Counted from the stretch's first letter, positions 40,601 to 50,149 are shown. The stretch is 64,000 nt of DNA from Psychrobacillus sp. FSL H8-0483 (GCF_038637725.1 NZ_CP152052.1:1843501-1907500), one strand, 5' to 3'. Notes: generated from the sequence alone by a model not told the origin. Made by a program: numbers and translations.

Positions 40601-42079
40601 AAGGATGGAAATCTTGGAGTGTTTGGTTCCTCAGGCTATGGAAAATCCTATACATTACTTACTACAATATTGGGACTTGCGGAAAACCTATCTCCAGAAG
40701 AAGCGAACTTTTACTTGCTCGATTACGGAAATGGATCACTACTACCACTTAGACAGCTCCCGCATACCGCGGATTATTTCACGATTGATGAAGAACTGAA
40801 AAGAGATAAACTAGTTAAGCTTATAAAAGAAGAGATTGCTAAGCGAAAAATTGCCTTCCAGCAATCAGAGGTTAGTAACATCCATATGTACAATAAGCTA
40901 TCAACTTCGTCGTTACCTCTTCTGTATATTGTCGTAGATAATTATGATATTGTCCGTGAAGAAATGGAAGAGTTAGAGGCTCAACTAATTCAATTTGGTC
41001 GAGATGGTCAATCACTTGGAATTTATTTGTTTGTGGCTGCGACAAGAGTTCAATCAGTTAGACAGTCCTTAATGAATAACTTAAAAACGAAGATTGTTCA
41101 TTATTTAATGGATACTACGGAGTCATTTACAGTAATCGGTCGTGTACCGTTTGACTTAGAACCATTTCCAGGTAGAGCCATTCTGAAAAAAGAGGATGCT
41201 TACTTTGCGCAAATTTACCTACCTGCTAGTGGAGCAGATGACTATGAAGTATTGGAGTCCATTAAGGTAAAAGTGAGTAATTTACGAAAGCGATACTTGG
41301 AAGAAAATCTTCCGAAACCAATTCCGATGCTCCCGCTCGAGCTTACATCTACAAATTTCTCCTTCTACTTGGATGGAAAGAAAAAAGATGGAGTCATTCC
41401 GATTGGGTTGGATGAGGATACAGTGCTTCCAATTTCTATTGACTTTAAGAAAAATCGTCATTGTCTACTTATTGGACAGGTTCAAAGAGGGAAGACAAAT
41501 ACGATTACTTGGATGCTTCACACACTTTTAGAACAGAAGACAGGATTCATTTCTATATTTGATTCGTTTGACCGAGGATTATCAAGATTCGCTGAGTATG
41601 ATGCCATTGACTATCTGGAAACTAAAGAGAATTTGGCAGAATGGATTACTCGAACAGAGCAATATTATGCAGAAGTAGAGCGAACTTACCTCGAAAATAT
41701 TCAACAAGGGAAATCTGTAGAAATTACACTTTCTTATTTCGTCATCGATGGATATACAAGATTCCTACAAGTAGCTGATATTAGCCTGCAGGATAGACTA
41801 GCAAAATTGATGAAGCGTTACGCTCACTTAGGCTTTAATGTCGTTATGTCAGGAAATAATGCAGAAATCACGAAGGGTTATGACGCCTTTACGAATGAGT
41901 TGAAGCTTGTCCGTCAGGCGCTCGTGTACATGAAAAAATCGGAGCAAACTTTGTTTACTGTAGCGTATGAACGCAAAGAAGCAGAGCTTCCACTTGGATT
42001 TGCGCATTATATTTTGAATGGGAACGCAACGAAAGTAAAAATTCCATTAAGTGAGTTGGAGAGGACGAAAGTACAATGA
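37601..42079 (+). CDS. essC: EssC/YukB type VII secretion ATPase
   Basis: About 1492 residues from TTG 37601 (AAGAAGG upstream; GTG 37592 is an alternative). The N terminus has two FHA-like domains (to about 200), two transmembrane helices near 235-290 (LIIAPPLVMLVVMALVAIF) and three FtsK/SpoIIIE ATPase modules with P-loops GTTGSGKS (about 680), GSSGYGKS (about 1005) and a degenerate GQVQRGKT (about 1290). It is the motor that recognises and exports WXG100 and LXG proteins. Its stop overlaps the esaA start (ATGA). Confidence 0.96.
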   Translation: MQQLWLFYDENYQRITLPESDITSLTIGSAIEHDITILTFPFGNGPFTLKKEDNVLVVYSGDKSFGRITDDEGLTIEQKEKVLHLYTSSTPITSKTYFIDFDNEVSFDTQLEIATFQRLKTSFPRVESGHFSLNKINDGWIIKKDFGCPLYVNGKLVESNTVLADGDILQWAFMEMKLLQKDLLEVTASIPYDTKLSIIDVPESEILQMYPDYRRTPRMIYDLPDDKISLTFPTQETDDSGRGLWLIIAPPLVMLVVMALVAIFIPRGIFVIISITMFLTVLVTSTVQYFRDKKKHKQNAEKRRRVYKAYLENMREELYELAEKQKKVLNYHFPSFEEMKQMTNDLSSRIWERSLESHDFLEFRLGTGSVKASYDIKLSSGDLANREIDDLLEQAQRMEQVYKEIPSAPITTKLSEGILGLTGKESVIKRELQQIIGQLAFSQSYHDTRFIYIFNHEEYADVEWMKWLPHFKLPHMHARGLIHNEETRDQLLSSLYEIIRERDIDDQKGKTIFAPHLVFFVSDYSLLAEHVILEYLESKHTKDLGISVIFAESAQERMTENVHTLIRYVNKREGDILIEAGKAVDIAFNLDEFDATTNERFTRMLRTLNHQIGIKNSIPNSVSFLEMFGVKDIEDVPIARNWALNESAKSLAVPIGFKGKNELVALNLHEKAHGPHGLLAGTTGSGKSEFLQTYILSLAVHYHPHEVAFLLIDYKGGGMAQPFKHIPHLLGTITNIEGSKNFSMRALASINSELKRRQRLFDQYVVTHIDDYTTLYKEGRAMEPLPHLFLISDEFAELKREEPEFIRELVSTARIGRSLGVHLILATQKPGGVIDEQIWSNARFRVALKVQDASDSKEILKNGDAASITVTGRGYLQVGNNEVYELFQSAWSGAPYKEEVLEGEDDVAIVTDLGLYPLSGIATNVKKKSRGMTEMEAVTAKIAETTADLNIRKVASPWLEPLGFRLEKQLDVSTSQFGFPIGMIDEPDKQSQTPITYNWTKDGNLGVFGSSGYGKSYTLLTTILGLAENLSPEEANFYLLDYGNGSLLPLRQLPHTADYFTIDEELKRDKLVKLIKEEIAKRKIAFQQSEVSNIHMYNKLSTSSLPLLYIVVDNYDIVREEMEELEAQLIQFGRDGQSLGIYLFVAATRVQSVRQSLMNNLKTKIVHYLMDTTESFTVIGRVPFDLEPFPGRAILKKEDAYFAQIYLPASGADDYEVLESIKVKVSNLRKRYLEENLPKPIPMLPLELTSTNFSFYLDGKKKDGVIPIGLDEDTVLPISIDFKKNRHCLLIGQVQRGKTNTITWMLHTLLEQKTGFISIFDSFDRGLSRFAEYDAIDYLETKENLAEWITRTEQYYAEVERTYLENIQQGKSVEITLSYFVIDGYTRFLQVADISLQDRLAKLMKRYAHLGFNVVMSGNNAEITKGYDAFTNELKLVRQALVYMKKSEQTLFTVAYERKEAELPLGFAHYILNGNATKVKIPLSELERTKVQ

Positions 42080-44931
42080 AATCAACTAAAAATACCAAAT
42101 TATTAAAATACGGTGTTGGAATTCTATTTATATTAGCTGCTCCCATTATTTTCTTCCAGCTGATGGGTGTTAATATTCTCGATTTGAATAACGCGAATAA
42201 ACGTACGATTGCTATCGTAAATGAAGATATGGGTTTAACGAAGGATGCAGAAAAGGTACAAATGGGTGTAGAAGTAGTATCCATTTTAGCGGATGACTCG
42301 GATTACGGATGGGAAGTAATGGGGCGTGGAGCTGCGGAGAATGGACTAAAATCCAACCAGTACGACGCAATTGTATATATTCCCTCCAATTTCTCAGAAA
42401 ATATAATGTCTTATGACGAACAAAACCCGAAAAAAGCAGAGTTTGCATATCAAGTACAGCGTCAGAAAACAGGATTACGTAAAGAACAGGTTTTACATGA
42501 AATAGAAGTAGCGACAGATCGAGTAAATGATAAAATTTCCACTTTGTACTGGAGCTATATAGCGCAGGAAATGAATCATATTAAAAAAGAGTTTACGAGT
42601 ATTTTAGGAAAAGAAACAGAATTCCTTAGTGCCATGTCTGCCTATTATAAGCCAGAATCAGAAACCTTGGCTGAACAGATGCAAAGACAAAAGGACCAAA
42701 TGGCATTATTGCAAACCACTATCGGATCTGCAAATAATGCACATACTAGCCGTATTGAAAATGCTGATTCGTTTGGATTACAAATGAACGACTTCATCAC
42801 CTATGTACAGCAATATAAGGAGTTTCAGAATACACAAAGACAAATACTACAACAGGTGCAGGATGATAGTTTAGCCAAAATTCATGCAGCTGCAGCAACA
42901 CAATCAGAGCAGTTCAATAAGTCTGTACAAATGCTGGAGGATAGTAATAACAAATTAAATGAAGAAATTCAAAAAGTAAATAATATTGTTGAGACAAATA
43001 AAGAAAGATTTAATACATTATCAGAACTACGAAAAAAAGAAGTAGATCGTCAACTAAAGGATTTAATAGTAGTACAAGGCACTGCAATCGACCGTTATAA
43101 TAATACAATTTTAGATAACCTTGAAAAAGGTATTGAGACAGGAAAAAGTAGTAATGCAGTGCTTTCTGCAGCTTTTTTAGGAACAGAGCCAAATCAGCTT
43201 ACTTCTATTAAAGAACAGCTGGAACAAAAAGCAGCGGAGAAAGTTTCTGCTACTTTACCTGGATTAGAACAAGAACGCTGGAAAATAGATAGTATATTAT
43301 CAGCATTAACTTCCTTAAAAACAAAAGTAGCAGAAACGGATCCTGCATCTACTTTTATAAGTGAAATTGATAAGCTTCAAGCAGAACTTGGTTCGATTAA
43401 AGCCGGCTTAGCTGAAAGGGAAACAACATGGGTTAATGCAAAACAAACAGGAACTGCTGACTATTCAAAAGCTTCTACAGAGTATGCAAAACTATTAGAG
43501 AACTATAGCTCTATTTATAGAGAATATGATTCTGTCCAACAGATTGTTAATACTTATCCAACAGATACTGCACGTATAGGAATGGAAATAATACAAAAAG
43601 AAGAAGACTTGTTAGCTAATACTCACCTATCGAAAAATCAGCGAGCTAGATTACAAAAGCTCTTTGCAAAAGGTGTAGCTAAAACAGATACAAGTTCTTT
43701 GATATCCTACTATGCTACGTTAGAACAATTTGAATTTACTCTCAATGAGGGCGGAGATAGTGCCAATAAGGATGCTGTTTTAAAGGATGAAATTTTAACA
43801 GCTTTGCTGAAAAATGTAGTGGATATTAACGAATTGGAATTAGAGGGTTGGGATTCTGTATCAGAGACTATTCCAGAAACAGAACTAGGAATGTCCGACC
43901 TTAGTACAACGTTTGCAGCCATCATGTCTGGTTATAAAGAAACTGCGGAACAGCAGCATGCATCGTTAATCAATGAACTAAATTCCATTGATGAACAAGC
44001 AAATGTCTTGCTTGCACAAATTCAAAATCCAGCGAACATGATTCCGTCTGGTGAACCAGTGGCAACTACTTCTGAAGGGGAAGTAATGGCAGGTCAACAA
44101 AATGTGACTAATCAGCTTGTAACGTTAAGTGGAATGATTCAATCATTATCACAAAAACAAAGCAGTTTAGTAGATTATGCAAAAGACCTAACTGTGAAAG
44201 CAGACAATATAAAAGAGACATCCAATGAATTTAGTGGTAAATGGGATACGAATGTAGCTGCCATGTCTGAATTCGATAATGATATTCAAGACTTTCTTGC
44301 CAATACATATGTTGATGGTCAGGAAAACGGATATGCCTTTAATCACTTTGTGAACCCTCTTGATGTTAAAGGAGAAGCAGCAGTTTCTGATGAAATGGAG
44401 AAAGTTCCTCCTGTTATTTTATTTATCATTCTATTAATCAGTAGTTTGTTGATCGGATATTTCTCTTATCAGATGAAAGATGGCCCTATTGGGCTCCAAT
44501 TAGCTATGACAGCTTTATTGTCCGTACTTGTTGGACTAATTATCAGTTTCTACAGTATCTATATGTATATTTTAAATGACCATCGTGCGCTAGAATGGAC
44601 AATTTTTACTATTCTTTTATTGCTTGCAGGCGCAGCCATCATTCGTGTGGCTTTAGAATTCGGCCAATCAGTTGGGTGGCTTGCTAGCGTTGCGTTGATG
44701 TGCTTATATATCATTCCATTACTAATACTTGCAGTGCCCGATATTAATATTCCTGATGTTTTGTCTACCGTTTATATGTCTATTAAGTATGAACCGGAAA
44801 CTAGCTTTATATGGGGAGCAGTAATCACAGCGGTTATAGCAATAGTGATGTTAGCGACCACTTATTTTATGAATAAAAACAAAAATAATAGATCAAAAGC
44901 ATCTGTGGCAGATGAAGCGTATGAAAGTTAA
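42076..44931 (+). CDS. esaA: EsaA/YueB type VII membrane protein (phage-receptor family)
   Basis: 951 residues. One N-terminal helix (about 9-29), a very long extracytoplasmic part rich in coiled coil (for example LQAELGSIKAGLAERE), then about five C-terminal helices from residue 775 (PPVILFIILLISSLLIGYF). The layout matches EsaA/YueB of the YhgE/Pip family; B. subtilis YueB is the SPP1 phage receptor. ATG 42076 overlaps the essC stop by four bases, showing translational coupling. Confidence 0.94.
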   Translation: MKSTKNTKLLKYGVGILFILAAPIIFFQLMGVNILDLNNANKRTIAIVNEDMGLTKDAEKVQMGVEVVSILADDSDYGWEVMGRGAAENGLKSNQYDAIVYIPSNFSENIMSYDEQNPKKAEFAYQVQRQKTGLRKEQVLHEIEVATDRVNDKISTLYWSYIAQEMNHIKKEFTSILGKETEFLSAMSAYYKPESETLAEQMQRQKDQMALLQTTIGSANNAHTSRIENADSFGLQMNDFITYVQQYKEFQNTQRQILQQVQDDSLAKIHAAAATQSEQFNKSVQMLEDSNNKLNEEIQKVNNIVETNKERFNTLSELRKKEVDRQLKDLIVVQGTAIDRYNNTILDNLEKGIETGKSSNAVLSAAFLGTEPNQLTSIKEQLEQKAAEKVSATLPGLEQERWKIDSILSALTSLKTKVAETDPASTFISEIDKLQAELGSIKAGLAERETTWVNAKQTGTADYSKASTEYAKLLENYSSIYREYDSVQQIVNTYPTDTARIGMEIIQKEEDLLANTHLSKNQRARLQKLFAKGVAKTDTSSLISYYATLEQFEFTLNEGGDSANKDAVLKDEILTALLKNVVDINELELEGWDSVSETIPETELGMSDLSTTFAAIMSGYKETAEQQHASLINELNSIDEQANVLLAQIQNPANMIPSGEPVATTSEGEVMAGQQNVTNQLVTLSGMIQSLSQKQSSLVDYAKDLTVKADNIKETSNEFSGKWDTNVAAMSEFDNDIQDFLANTYVDGQENGYAFNHFVNPLDVKGEAAVSDEMEKVPPVILFIILLISSLLIGYFSYQMKDGPIGLQLAMTALLSVLVGLIISFYSIYMYILNDHRALEWTIFTILLLLAGAAIIRVALEFGQSVGWLASVALMCLYIIPLLILAVPDINIPDVLSTVYMSIKYEPETSFIWGAVITAVIAIVMLATTYFMNKNKNNRSKASVADEAYES

Positions 44932-45427
44932 ATTGCCTCTTTTGTTTTCAATATTGTTTTTAATACTAGTTGGAAATGGTTTTGTTGTTTTTGCGGAAGA
45001 ACCAAAAAAGGTAGAAGACTTAGATCCTGTTATTTATGAAAAACTAGAATTTAAGAAAAATACAGATTATCTACATGATAAGAAAAAAACCGAAATGAAG
45101 AATACAATTCCTAAGAAGCAAGTTGATATATATTTTGATGGGAGAAAGAAGCTTCCTAACAGAGGAGACACTTCGTATTTGTTTCAAACGGCTGAACGTG
45201 GGGAGAAAAGTACAGTAACAGCAAAATCCTCTGAGCTAAAATTATTTTCTGAAAAAGATATTACTTTAGCAGATGAATCAGTATCCAAAATAGAAGAGAA
45301 ATCATCTAGTAATAGCGTGAGGACAATCATATTTTTAGGGGTAATAGGGATTGGTATTCTTACTTTGTTTGTCATTTTCTTACCGAGGTTAGTAAGTACC
45401 TCAGAATCTACTGAACCAGCCAAATGA
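44912..45427 (+). CDS. essA: EssA/YueC-like type VII membrane protein
   Basis: 171 residues (168 if started at ATG 44921). A signal-like N-terminal helix, an extracytoplasmic stretch starting EEPKKVEDLDPVIYEKLEFK, and one C-terminal helix (about 137-157) with a short cytosolic tail. The size, layout and place after esaA fit EssA. It overlaps the end of esaA by 20 bp, so the two are coupled. Confidence 0.85.
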   Translation: MKRMKVKLPLLFSILFLILVGNGFVVFAEEPKKVEDLDPVIYEKLEFKKNTDYLHDKKKTEMKNTIPKKQVDIYFDGRKKLPNRGDTSYLFQTAERGEKSTVTAKSSELKLFSEKDITLADESVSKIEEKSSSNSVRTIIFLGVIGIGILTLFVIFLPRLVSTSESTEPAK

Positions 45428-45445
45428 AAAAGGGAGTGAATGTAT

Positions 45446-45805
45446 ATGCCTGGATATTATTATGCTTTATTAGCTAAAAAGAAGGAAGAACTGCAGAGAT
45501 TAACTACATGCCAGTCTTCCTTGCAAGGGAAACAATCCGAATTTAATACGAATGAACCAAAGTGTTTAGAGCCTGAGTTAACTGCCGCTACCTGGCAGGG
45601 AACTCATGCAGATAAGTTTGACGATATTAGGGAAGCTGGTATTCAAACTAGCTATGTGGATATCTCAGGAAATCAATTTTCCAATGTATTTAGTGCAATC
45701 ACAACTAAAATTAGTGAATTGAATGCGGAAATTGCATCTATTGAGCAAACAATTGCCAATATTTTAGCGGAGCAAGAACGTCAACGTCAAGCGAAAGCAA
45801 ACTAA
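45446..45805 (+). CDS. DUF5082/YwqH-like LXG partner protein
   Basis: 119 residues from ATG 45446 (GGGAG about 9 bases upstream; ATG 45440 is too close). It begins PGYYYALLAKKKEELQRL and is a helical hairpin with AATWQGTHADKFDD at the turn, WXG-like. In B. subtilis ywqH lies beside ywqI and the LXG toxin gene ywqJ. Such proteins are small helical partners or chaperones exported with, or guiding, the LXG effector. Confidence 0.8.
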   Translation: MPGYYYALLAKKKEELQRLTTCQSSLQGKQSEFNTNEPKCLEPELTAATWQGTHADKFDDIREAGIQTSYVDISGNQFSNVFSAITTKISELNAEIASIEQTIANILAEQERQRQAKAN

Positions 45806-45826
45806 CTTGCAAGGGGGAGAAGCGTT

Positions 45827-46129
45827 ATGTCTACGGAGGTTAAAATCGTATATGCTGATGTGGAAAATCAACTTGGAGAAATGACTAGTGCAGTTGACCT
45901 GCTAAACCCAAAAGCAGAGCCGCCTATTACGGGTAATACCCTAGATGTCGTTACAAAGTTCAATGAATTATCCGTAAAGCTGGACCAATTATTAGTAAAA
46001 TATCAAACATTATCAACCAAAAATATTCAAACTACATCCGCTTCAGTAGACTTTATGGAAGAGTCCGATCAAAAAGTATCGGCAGCTATGCAGTGTACTG
46101 TAAATGGGTCAAGGATGGTGGCAAGATGA
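45827..46129 (+). CDS. DUF5344/YwqI-like LXG partner protein
   Basis: 100 residues, ATG 45827 after AGGGGGAG. A helical hairpin of WXG100 size (VKIVYADVENQLGEM, then LNPKAEPPITGNTLDV and a second helix). It corresponds in place to ywqI. Its stop overlaps the start of the LXG gene (ATGA), so the two are translationally coupled and probably form a complex. Confidence 0.8.
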   Translation: MSTEVKIVYADVENQLGEMTSAVDLLNPKAEPPITGNTLDVVTKFNELSVKLDQLLVKYQTLSTKNIQTTSASVDFMEESDQKVSAAMQCTVNGSRMVAR

Positions 46130-47577
46130 AAATACTAGACGTACAACCATTCCATGATGGTCTAGCGCGTAATATTAATATGCTCACTCGCCTAGAAGGG
46201 GAAATAAATGCCATTCAAACTGCAGTCCAAGGCTTAGTAGCTATGGAGGAAAATCTTAAAGGCGAGGGTGGGAATGCAATAAGATCGTTCTACAATGATT
46301 GCCATTCACCGTTTCTACATTTCTTCTTAACGTTTAAATCTTTATACAATACTACCCTTACTACGATGAATTCCGCACTCGAGGCTTTAGAGCCAGATGC
46401 CAATGGCTATATTCGACAAGCGTATCTGGAAGGGGAAGTAGAAGAGGGATTGACGGAAATTTCTCAAGTAACAACTAATTTGACGGATGAATCCAATAAC
46501 ATCATGGATTCTGTTTCCGATATAGTAGCGTTGCCACATTTAGATGACAGTGGTGTGCAGGAAGGTGTAACTAGTGCTAGAACTTCAAGGGATAACACCG
46601 TAACTGATCTAAATGAATTTGATTTGACTCAAACAAATGCACTAATTCTAATAGAAGCTGCCATTTTAAATATGGAAGTCTGGTTAACAGATATTGAATA
46701 TTTAATGGAAGAAGGATTAACGGATGTTAACTTCCCGGCAGAGGATTGGAATTATGTGCAGGATGCAACGCCGATTGGTCAATTCTATTTGCAGCACCAA
46801 ATAGACATGCTTGCTGCTGATCCACGAGTAGAGCAGAATAATGTAGAAGTATCAGCCCCAGCATATACAGAGAAGAATTTATGGGAAGGTATTATGATCA
46901 CTGTTGGATTAGATATAAACGATTGGGAAAGTAAGCCAATTAACGCTGCTGCGAATTTTGTAGGATTTGCTGCTGCGGGAAATGCAACATATAAAGATGT
47001 AAAATTGGCTTCCAAGGGCTTCGGCATTACTAGAACTACAAGAACAACGAAACAGAATGTTACAAAAACAGTTATTAAGATTACTAGACCAGAATTGATT
47101 GGTGTAAAAAAGAAAACTTATTCTGGAGCTAACGCTACAAACTATGAAAAGATTTACAAAAGAGTAGACCCAGCGACAAACGTAAAATCTACCTTTCGCT
47201 TCTCTGCAAATAAACTTGGATATATTGGCGTATTTGCTACAGCGGGTGGAGATATTATACATGGTGTACAAAATAATGAGTCAGCCAGTCAAATAGCTGG
47301 TAACGTTACTGGTGATGTTGCAGTTGCTGGTGCTTCTATGGCGGCTTCGGCTTGGCTAGGTGCGAAAGTAGGGGCTTCAGCAGGTGCACTAGGAGGACCT
47401 GTAGGAGTAGTAGCAGGAGCAGCAGTAGGATTAGTGGCTGGAGTAATTGTAACTGCTGCGTTAAGTGAGTTTAAAATTATGGATGTCAATAATGATGGCC
47501 GTGATGATTCTATAGGTGATGCAATTAAGATAGGAACAAAAGGATTAATTGATTCTGTATCGTCTTGGTTTAAATAG
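46126..47577 (+). CDS. LXG-domain type VII effector with glycine-zipper C terminus
   Basis: 483 residues from ATG 46126. The LXG domain covers about 1-200 (ILDVQPFHDGLARNINML at the start; LKGEGGNAIRSFYND). A middle region precedes a C-terminal toxin domain whose hydrophobic core is a glycine zipper (GAKVGASAGALGG then VGVVAGAAVGLVAGV, residues about 411-440). I see no nuclease or ADP-ribosyl motif. Glycine zippers in LXG toxins such as TelE form membrane pores, so this is probably a pore-forming antibacterial effector (inference). Two multi-helix membrane proteins follow. Confidence 0.88.
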   Translation: MKILDVQPFHDGLARNINMLTRLEGEINAIQTAVQGLVAMEENLKGEGGNAIRSFYNDCHSPFLHFFLTFKSLYNTTLTTMNSALEALEPDANGYIRQAYLEGEVEEGLTEISQVTTNLTDESNNIMDSVSDIVALPHLDDSGVQEGVTSARTSRDNTVTDLNEFDLTQTNALILIEAAILNMEVWLTDIEYLMEEGLTDVNFPAEDWNYVQDATPIGQFYLQHQIDMLAADPRVEQNNVEVSAPAYTEKNLWEGIMITVGLDINDWESKPINAAANFVGFAAAGNATYKDVKLASKGFGITRTTRTTKQNVTKTVIKITRPELIGVKKKTYSGANATNYEKIYKRVDPATNVKSTFRFSANKLGYIGVFATAGGDIIHGVQNNESASQIAGNVTGDVAVAGASMAASAWLGAKVGASAGALGGPVGVVAGAAVGLVAGVIVTAALSEFKIMDVNNDGRDDSIGDAIKIGTKGLIDSVSSWFK

Positions 47578-47593
47578 ATAGGAGAGATTAAAA

Positions 47594-48313
47594 ATGGAAG
47601 AGGATCGAATAAAGAATATAAAGTTATCTTATTTAAATCTAGAATCACCGAAAGATAACAGGAATGGTATTATAGGGTATTTTTTAATACTGTTATATGT
47701 AATTGGAATGATACCAATATTAGGTGTACCGTTCTCATTACCATTTTTCCTAGCTGCAATTATACCAGTCTTGATAATTCAAATATGGGCAATTATTTAT
47801 CTGATTGATCCATATAAATACGAAAAATCATATTATTTATTTTTTGGTATATACGGAGTAGTAAATACGTACGTGTTTTTTATAGTTATTTTGAAATTGA
47901 TATACGTAAATATGGATTGGAAAGGGAGCACTCCTTTTGTAATTAATTTAATTTTGTTTATACTTTTATTGGGTGGATTCAATTGGTTGAATTGGAAAGC
48001 ATTATACAGTGGGACATATCATAAATTACAGCAAAAAAGAACAATACCTGTAAGTTGGATAGCTATTGGCGGTGGTTCTTATATTATAGGTCAATTTATC
48101 TTATCCTTTATCTACTCAGACTCTGCTCTAAATATATTATTAATAGTTGGTATATCATGTTTATCTATTTGTACTACATTTTTCTCGATTAACATTCATC
48201 GATATTTCTTTATAAAACAAAATTTAGATATTGTGAAAGAAAAATATCCAGATTTTGGATTACCAAAGAGTGACAGAGATACAAATAGGAAGAAAAAGAA
48301 TAAGAAAAAATAA
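47594..48313 (+). CDS. polytopic membrane protein, probable immunity protein to the LXG effector
   Basis: 239 residues, about seven hydrophobic helices and a very basic tail (SDRDTNRKKKNKKK). ATG 47594 follows AGGAGAG, 16 bp after the effector gene. Its place directly downstream of an LXG toxin with a membrane-active C terminus makes an immunity role likely; immunity to such toxins is usually a membrane protein. It is a close paralogue of the broken gene 48370-49073. No named family. Confidence 0.7.
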   Translation: MEEDRIKNIKLSYLNLESPKDNRNGIIGYFLILLYVIGMIPILGVPFSLPFFLAAIIPVLIIQIWAIIYLIDPYKYEKSYYLFFGIYGVVNTYVFFIVILKLIYVNMDWKGSTPFVINLILFILLLGGFNWLNWKALYSGTYHKLQQKRTIPVSWIAIGGGSYIIGQFILSFIYSDSALNILLIVGISCLSICTTFFSINIHRYFFIKQNLDIVKEKYPDFGLPKSDRDTNRKKKNKKK

Positions 48314-48369
48314 ACGGTCTATTTTGAGTTGAAGCTTATTAGGAGAGAATTCCGATAGAAAAAAATAGA

Positions 48370-49073
48370 ATGACTAAAATTTTTTCGTCTTACTTAAAAT
48401 TAGACTCACCGAAACAAAACAAGCAGAGTATTATTGGGAATTTTCTCGTGTTTTTATATTTAATTGGGATGGTTCCCCTTTTGGGGGAACCATTCTCATG
48501 GTCGTTTTTCTTAGCTGTAATTGTTCCTACTGTTCTAGTAACATATGGGGAATTTTATATATAATAGCCCCTTATAAATACGAAAAATCCTATTATTTAT
48601 TTTTAGGTGTATATGGAGTTGTCAATACTTACGTCTATTTCGTTAGTACTCAGAAATTGATATTCATTAATCTTGGAATAACTAGCTGGGGACCTTTTTT
48701 AAGTAATACCGCATTATTCATCCTATTAATTAGTGGTATGAACTGGATGAATTGGAAGGCTCTTTATAGTGAGACATATTATAAGCTGCAACAAAAACGT
48801 TCTATTCCCGTAGGTTGGGCATCTCTAGCTGGGGCTTCGTATATATTGGGACAATTAATATTATCAGTTGTATATACAGACTCCGGAATAAGTATATTAA
48901 TCATTGTTTGTCTCTCCGTTTTATCTTTATTTACTGCATTTCTTTCAATCAATATTCATCGATACTTTTTCATCCAAAAAAATATGGATATAGTAAAGGA
49001 AATGTTTCCTGAGTTTGGATTATCAAAGAGTGAAAGGGATACGAATAGGAAGAGAAAGAATAAGAAAAAATAG
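48370..49073 (+). pseudogene. second immunity-type membrane protein, frameshifted
   Basis: A tandem paralogue of 47594-48313. The first frame (from ATG 48370, or a former start at 48355 now ATA) gives LDSPKQNKQSIIGNFL.. up to a stop at 48564. The rest (GILYIIAPYKYEKSYYLF through to the basic tail ERDTNRKRKNKKK, stop 49073) is in another frame. Comparison with the intact copy places a one-base deletion in GTAACATATGG near 48541. The gene seems to be a recently inactivated duplicate. Confidence 0.8.
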
Positions 49074-49141
49074 ACGATTTATTTTGAGTTGTAGGTAGTT
49101 AGAGGAGAATTCTAATAGAAAAAGAGAAAGAAGGGAAAATA

Positions 49142-49936
49142 ATGATTCCAACATTTACAGTGCATGATATTTTTGTCATGATGCAAACGTTAAATACGAA
49201 AACTTTAATAGGCTTTTCAAATCCCTTCGAACATCTAACAAAGTACGAAATTGAAAGAGAATGGGAGAAAACCTATAAAAAACTTCATAAGCTTAATCTT
49301 ATTGATTTAATAGATAAGGAAATTAAATTAGAAGAAAACTTCGGAAATGCCCTATGGATCATGTCGCGTACTAATATGGTTGTGGAGATTATAAAAGATG
49401 GGAATCAGAAAAGTTATTTCTACTTTAGCAAAGACCATGTAGTGGAATGCAAAGAGAACGAAGAAAGTGAATATACGTTATACGTGCATGGAACTCCTGA
49501 TCATGTATGGAATAATGTCATTTACCCTCGGATGCTTGTAGGTGTTGAAAGTCACACTGTCGAAGTAGATGAATCTATTTTTGTTCCTACTGCTGCATAT
49601 AATGCTTGGGTAAAAGCTGGGGCTGTGACAGATGTGCAGAGCTTGGAAGCCATCAATTCAAAAGAAAACTGGAACCGTATAAGCAGTCAATTAGATGCTG
49701 CACTAAAAAGCATGATACACAATAATCGGTTAATGGTATTTTTCAAAGAGGATGCCCATTGGGTTATTGAAGGTATGCATGTTTTGACATCTCCTAATAA
49801 TAATTGGACATTCAAAATGATTCAGAAGGACAATAAGGAATTATTGGAAGGTAAACAAAGTTCCAATCTGGACATTGTTTCGGAGATTTTAGAGGTTTTA
49901 GTAAGGATGCAAAAACAGAAAGCAACAATTAAATAA
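49142..49936 (+). CDS. type VII-associated cytosolic protein, 264 aa, possibly EspG/EsaE-like
   Basis: Soluble alpha/beta protein starting at ATG 49142 after AAGAAGGG. No signal or membrane helix. VHDIFVMMQTLNTKTLIGF at the start and the alternating strands (YFYFSKDHVVECKE; HNNRLMVFFKEDAHWVIEG) recall the EspG-like chaperone fold found near other type VII effectors, but I cannot show homology. It is the last gene of the locus, on the same strand as the effector genes. Confidence 0.6.
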   Translation: MIPTFTVHDIFVMMQTLNTKTLIGFSNPFEHLTKYEIEREWEKTYKKLHKLNLIDLIDKEIKLEENFGNALWIMSRTNMVVEIIKDGNQKSYFYFSKDHVVECKENEESEYTLYVHGTPDHVWNNVIYPRMLVGVESHTVEVDESIFVPTAAYNAWVKAGAVTDVQSLEAINSKENWNRISSQLDAALKSMIHNNRLMVFFKEDAHWVIEGMHVLTSPNNNWTFKMIQKDNKELLEGKQSSNLDIVSEILEVLVRMQKQKATIK

Positions 49937-49949
49937 ATGACAGAATGGA

Positions 49950-49991
49950 CATCAAGCACTTTTTTCGTATAATCGAATAGAGTGCTTGATG
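49950..49991 (+). terminator. long stem-loop closing the type VII locus
   Basis: CATCAAGCACT pairs perfectly with AGTGCTTGATG over a 20-base loop. The T-rich part is in the loop rather than after it, so termination is likely but not certain. Confidence 0.55.
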
Positions 49992-50111
49992 TATATAAAA
50001 TGGTATTTCTTATGTATTTTCAATTTAGAAAGATAGTAGGAAAAGTGTGGGATTATATAGTAAATTCAAATAGTGAACCTTTGAACACTTCTGTCTGTGT
50101 TTGAAAAAGAA

Positions 50112-50149
50112 AGGCAACTTCTTGTTTATTTTCGAACAGGGAGTTGCCT
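50112..50149 (+). terminator. rho-independent terminator
   Basis: AGGCAACTTCTTGTT pairs with AACAGGGAGTTGCCT with small mismatches, followed by a T-rich stretch. Confidence 0.6.
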
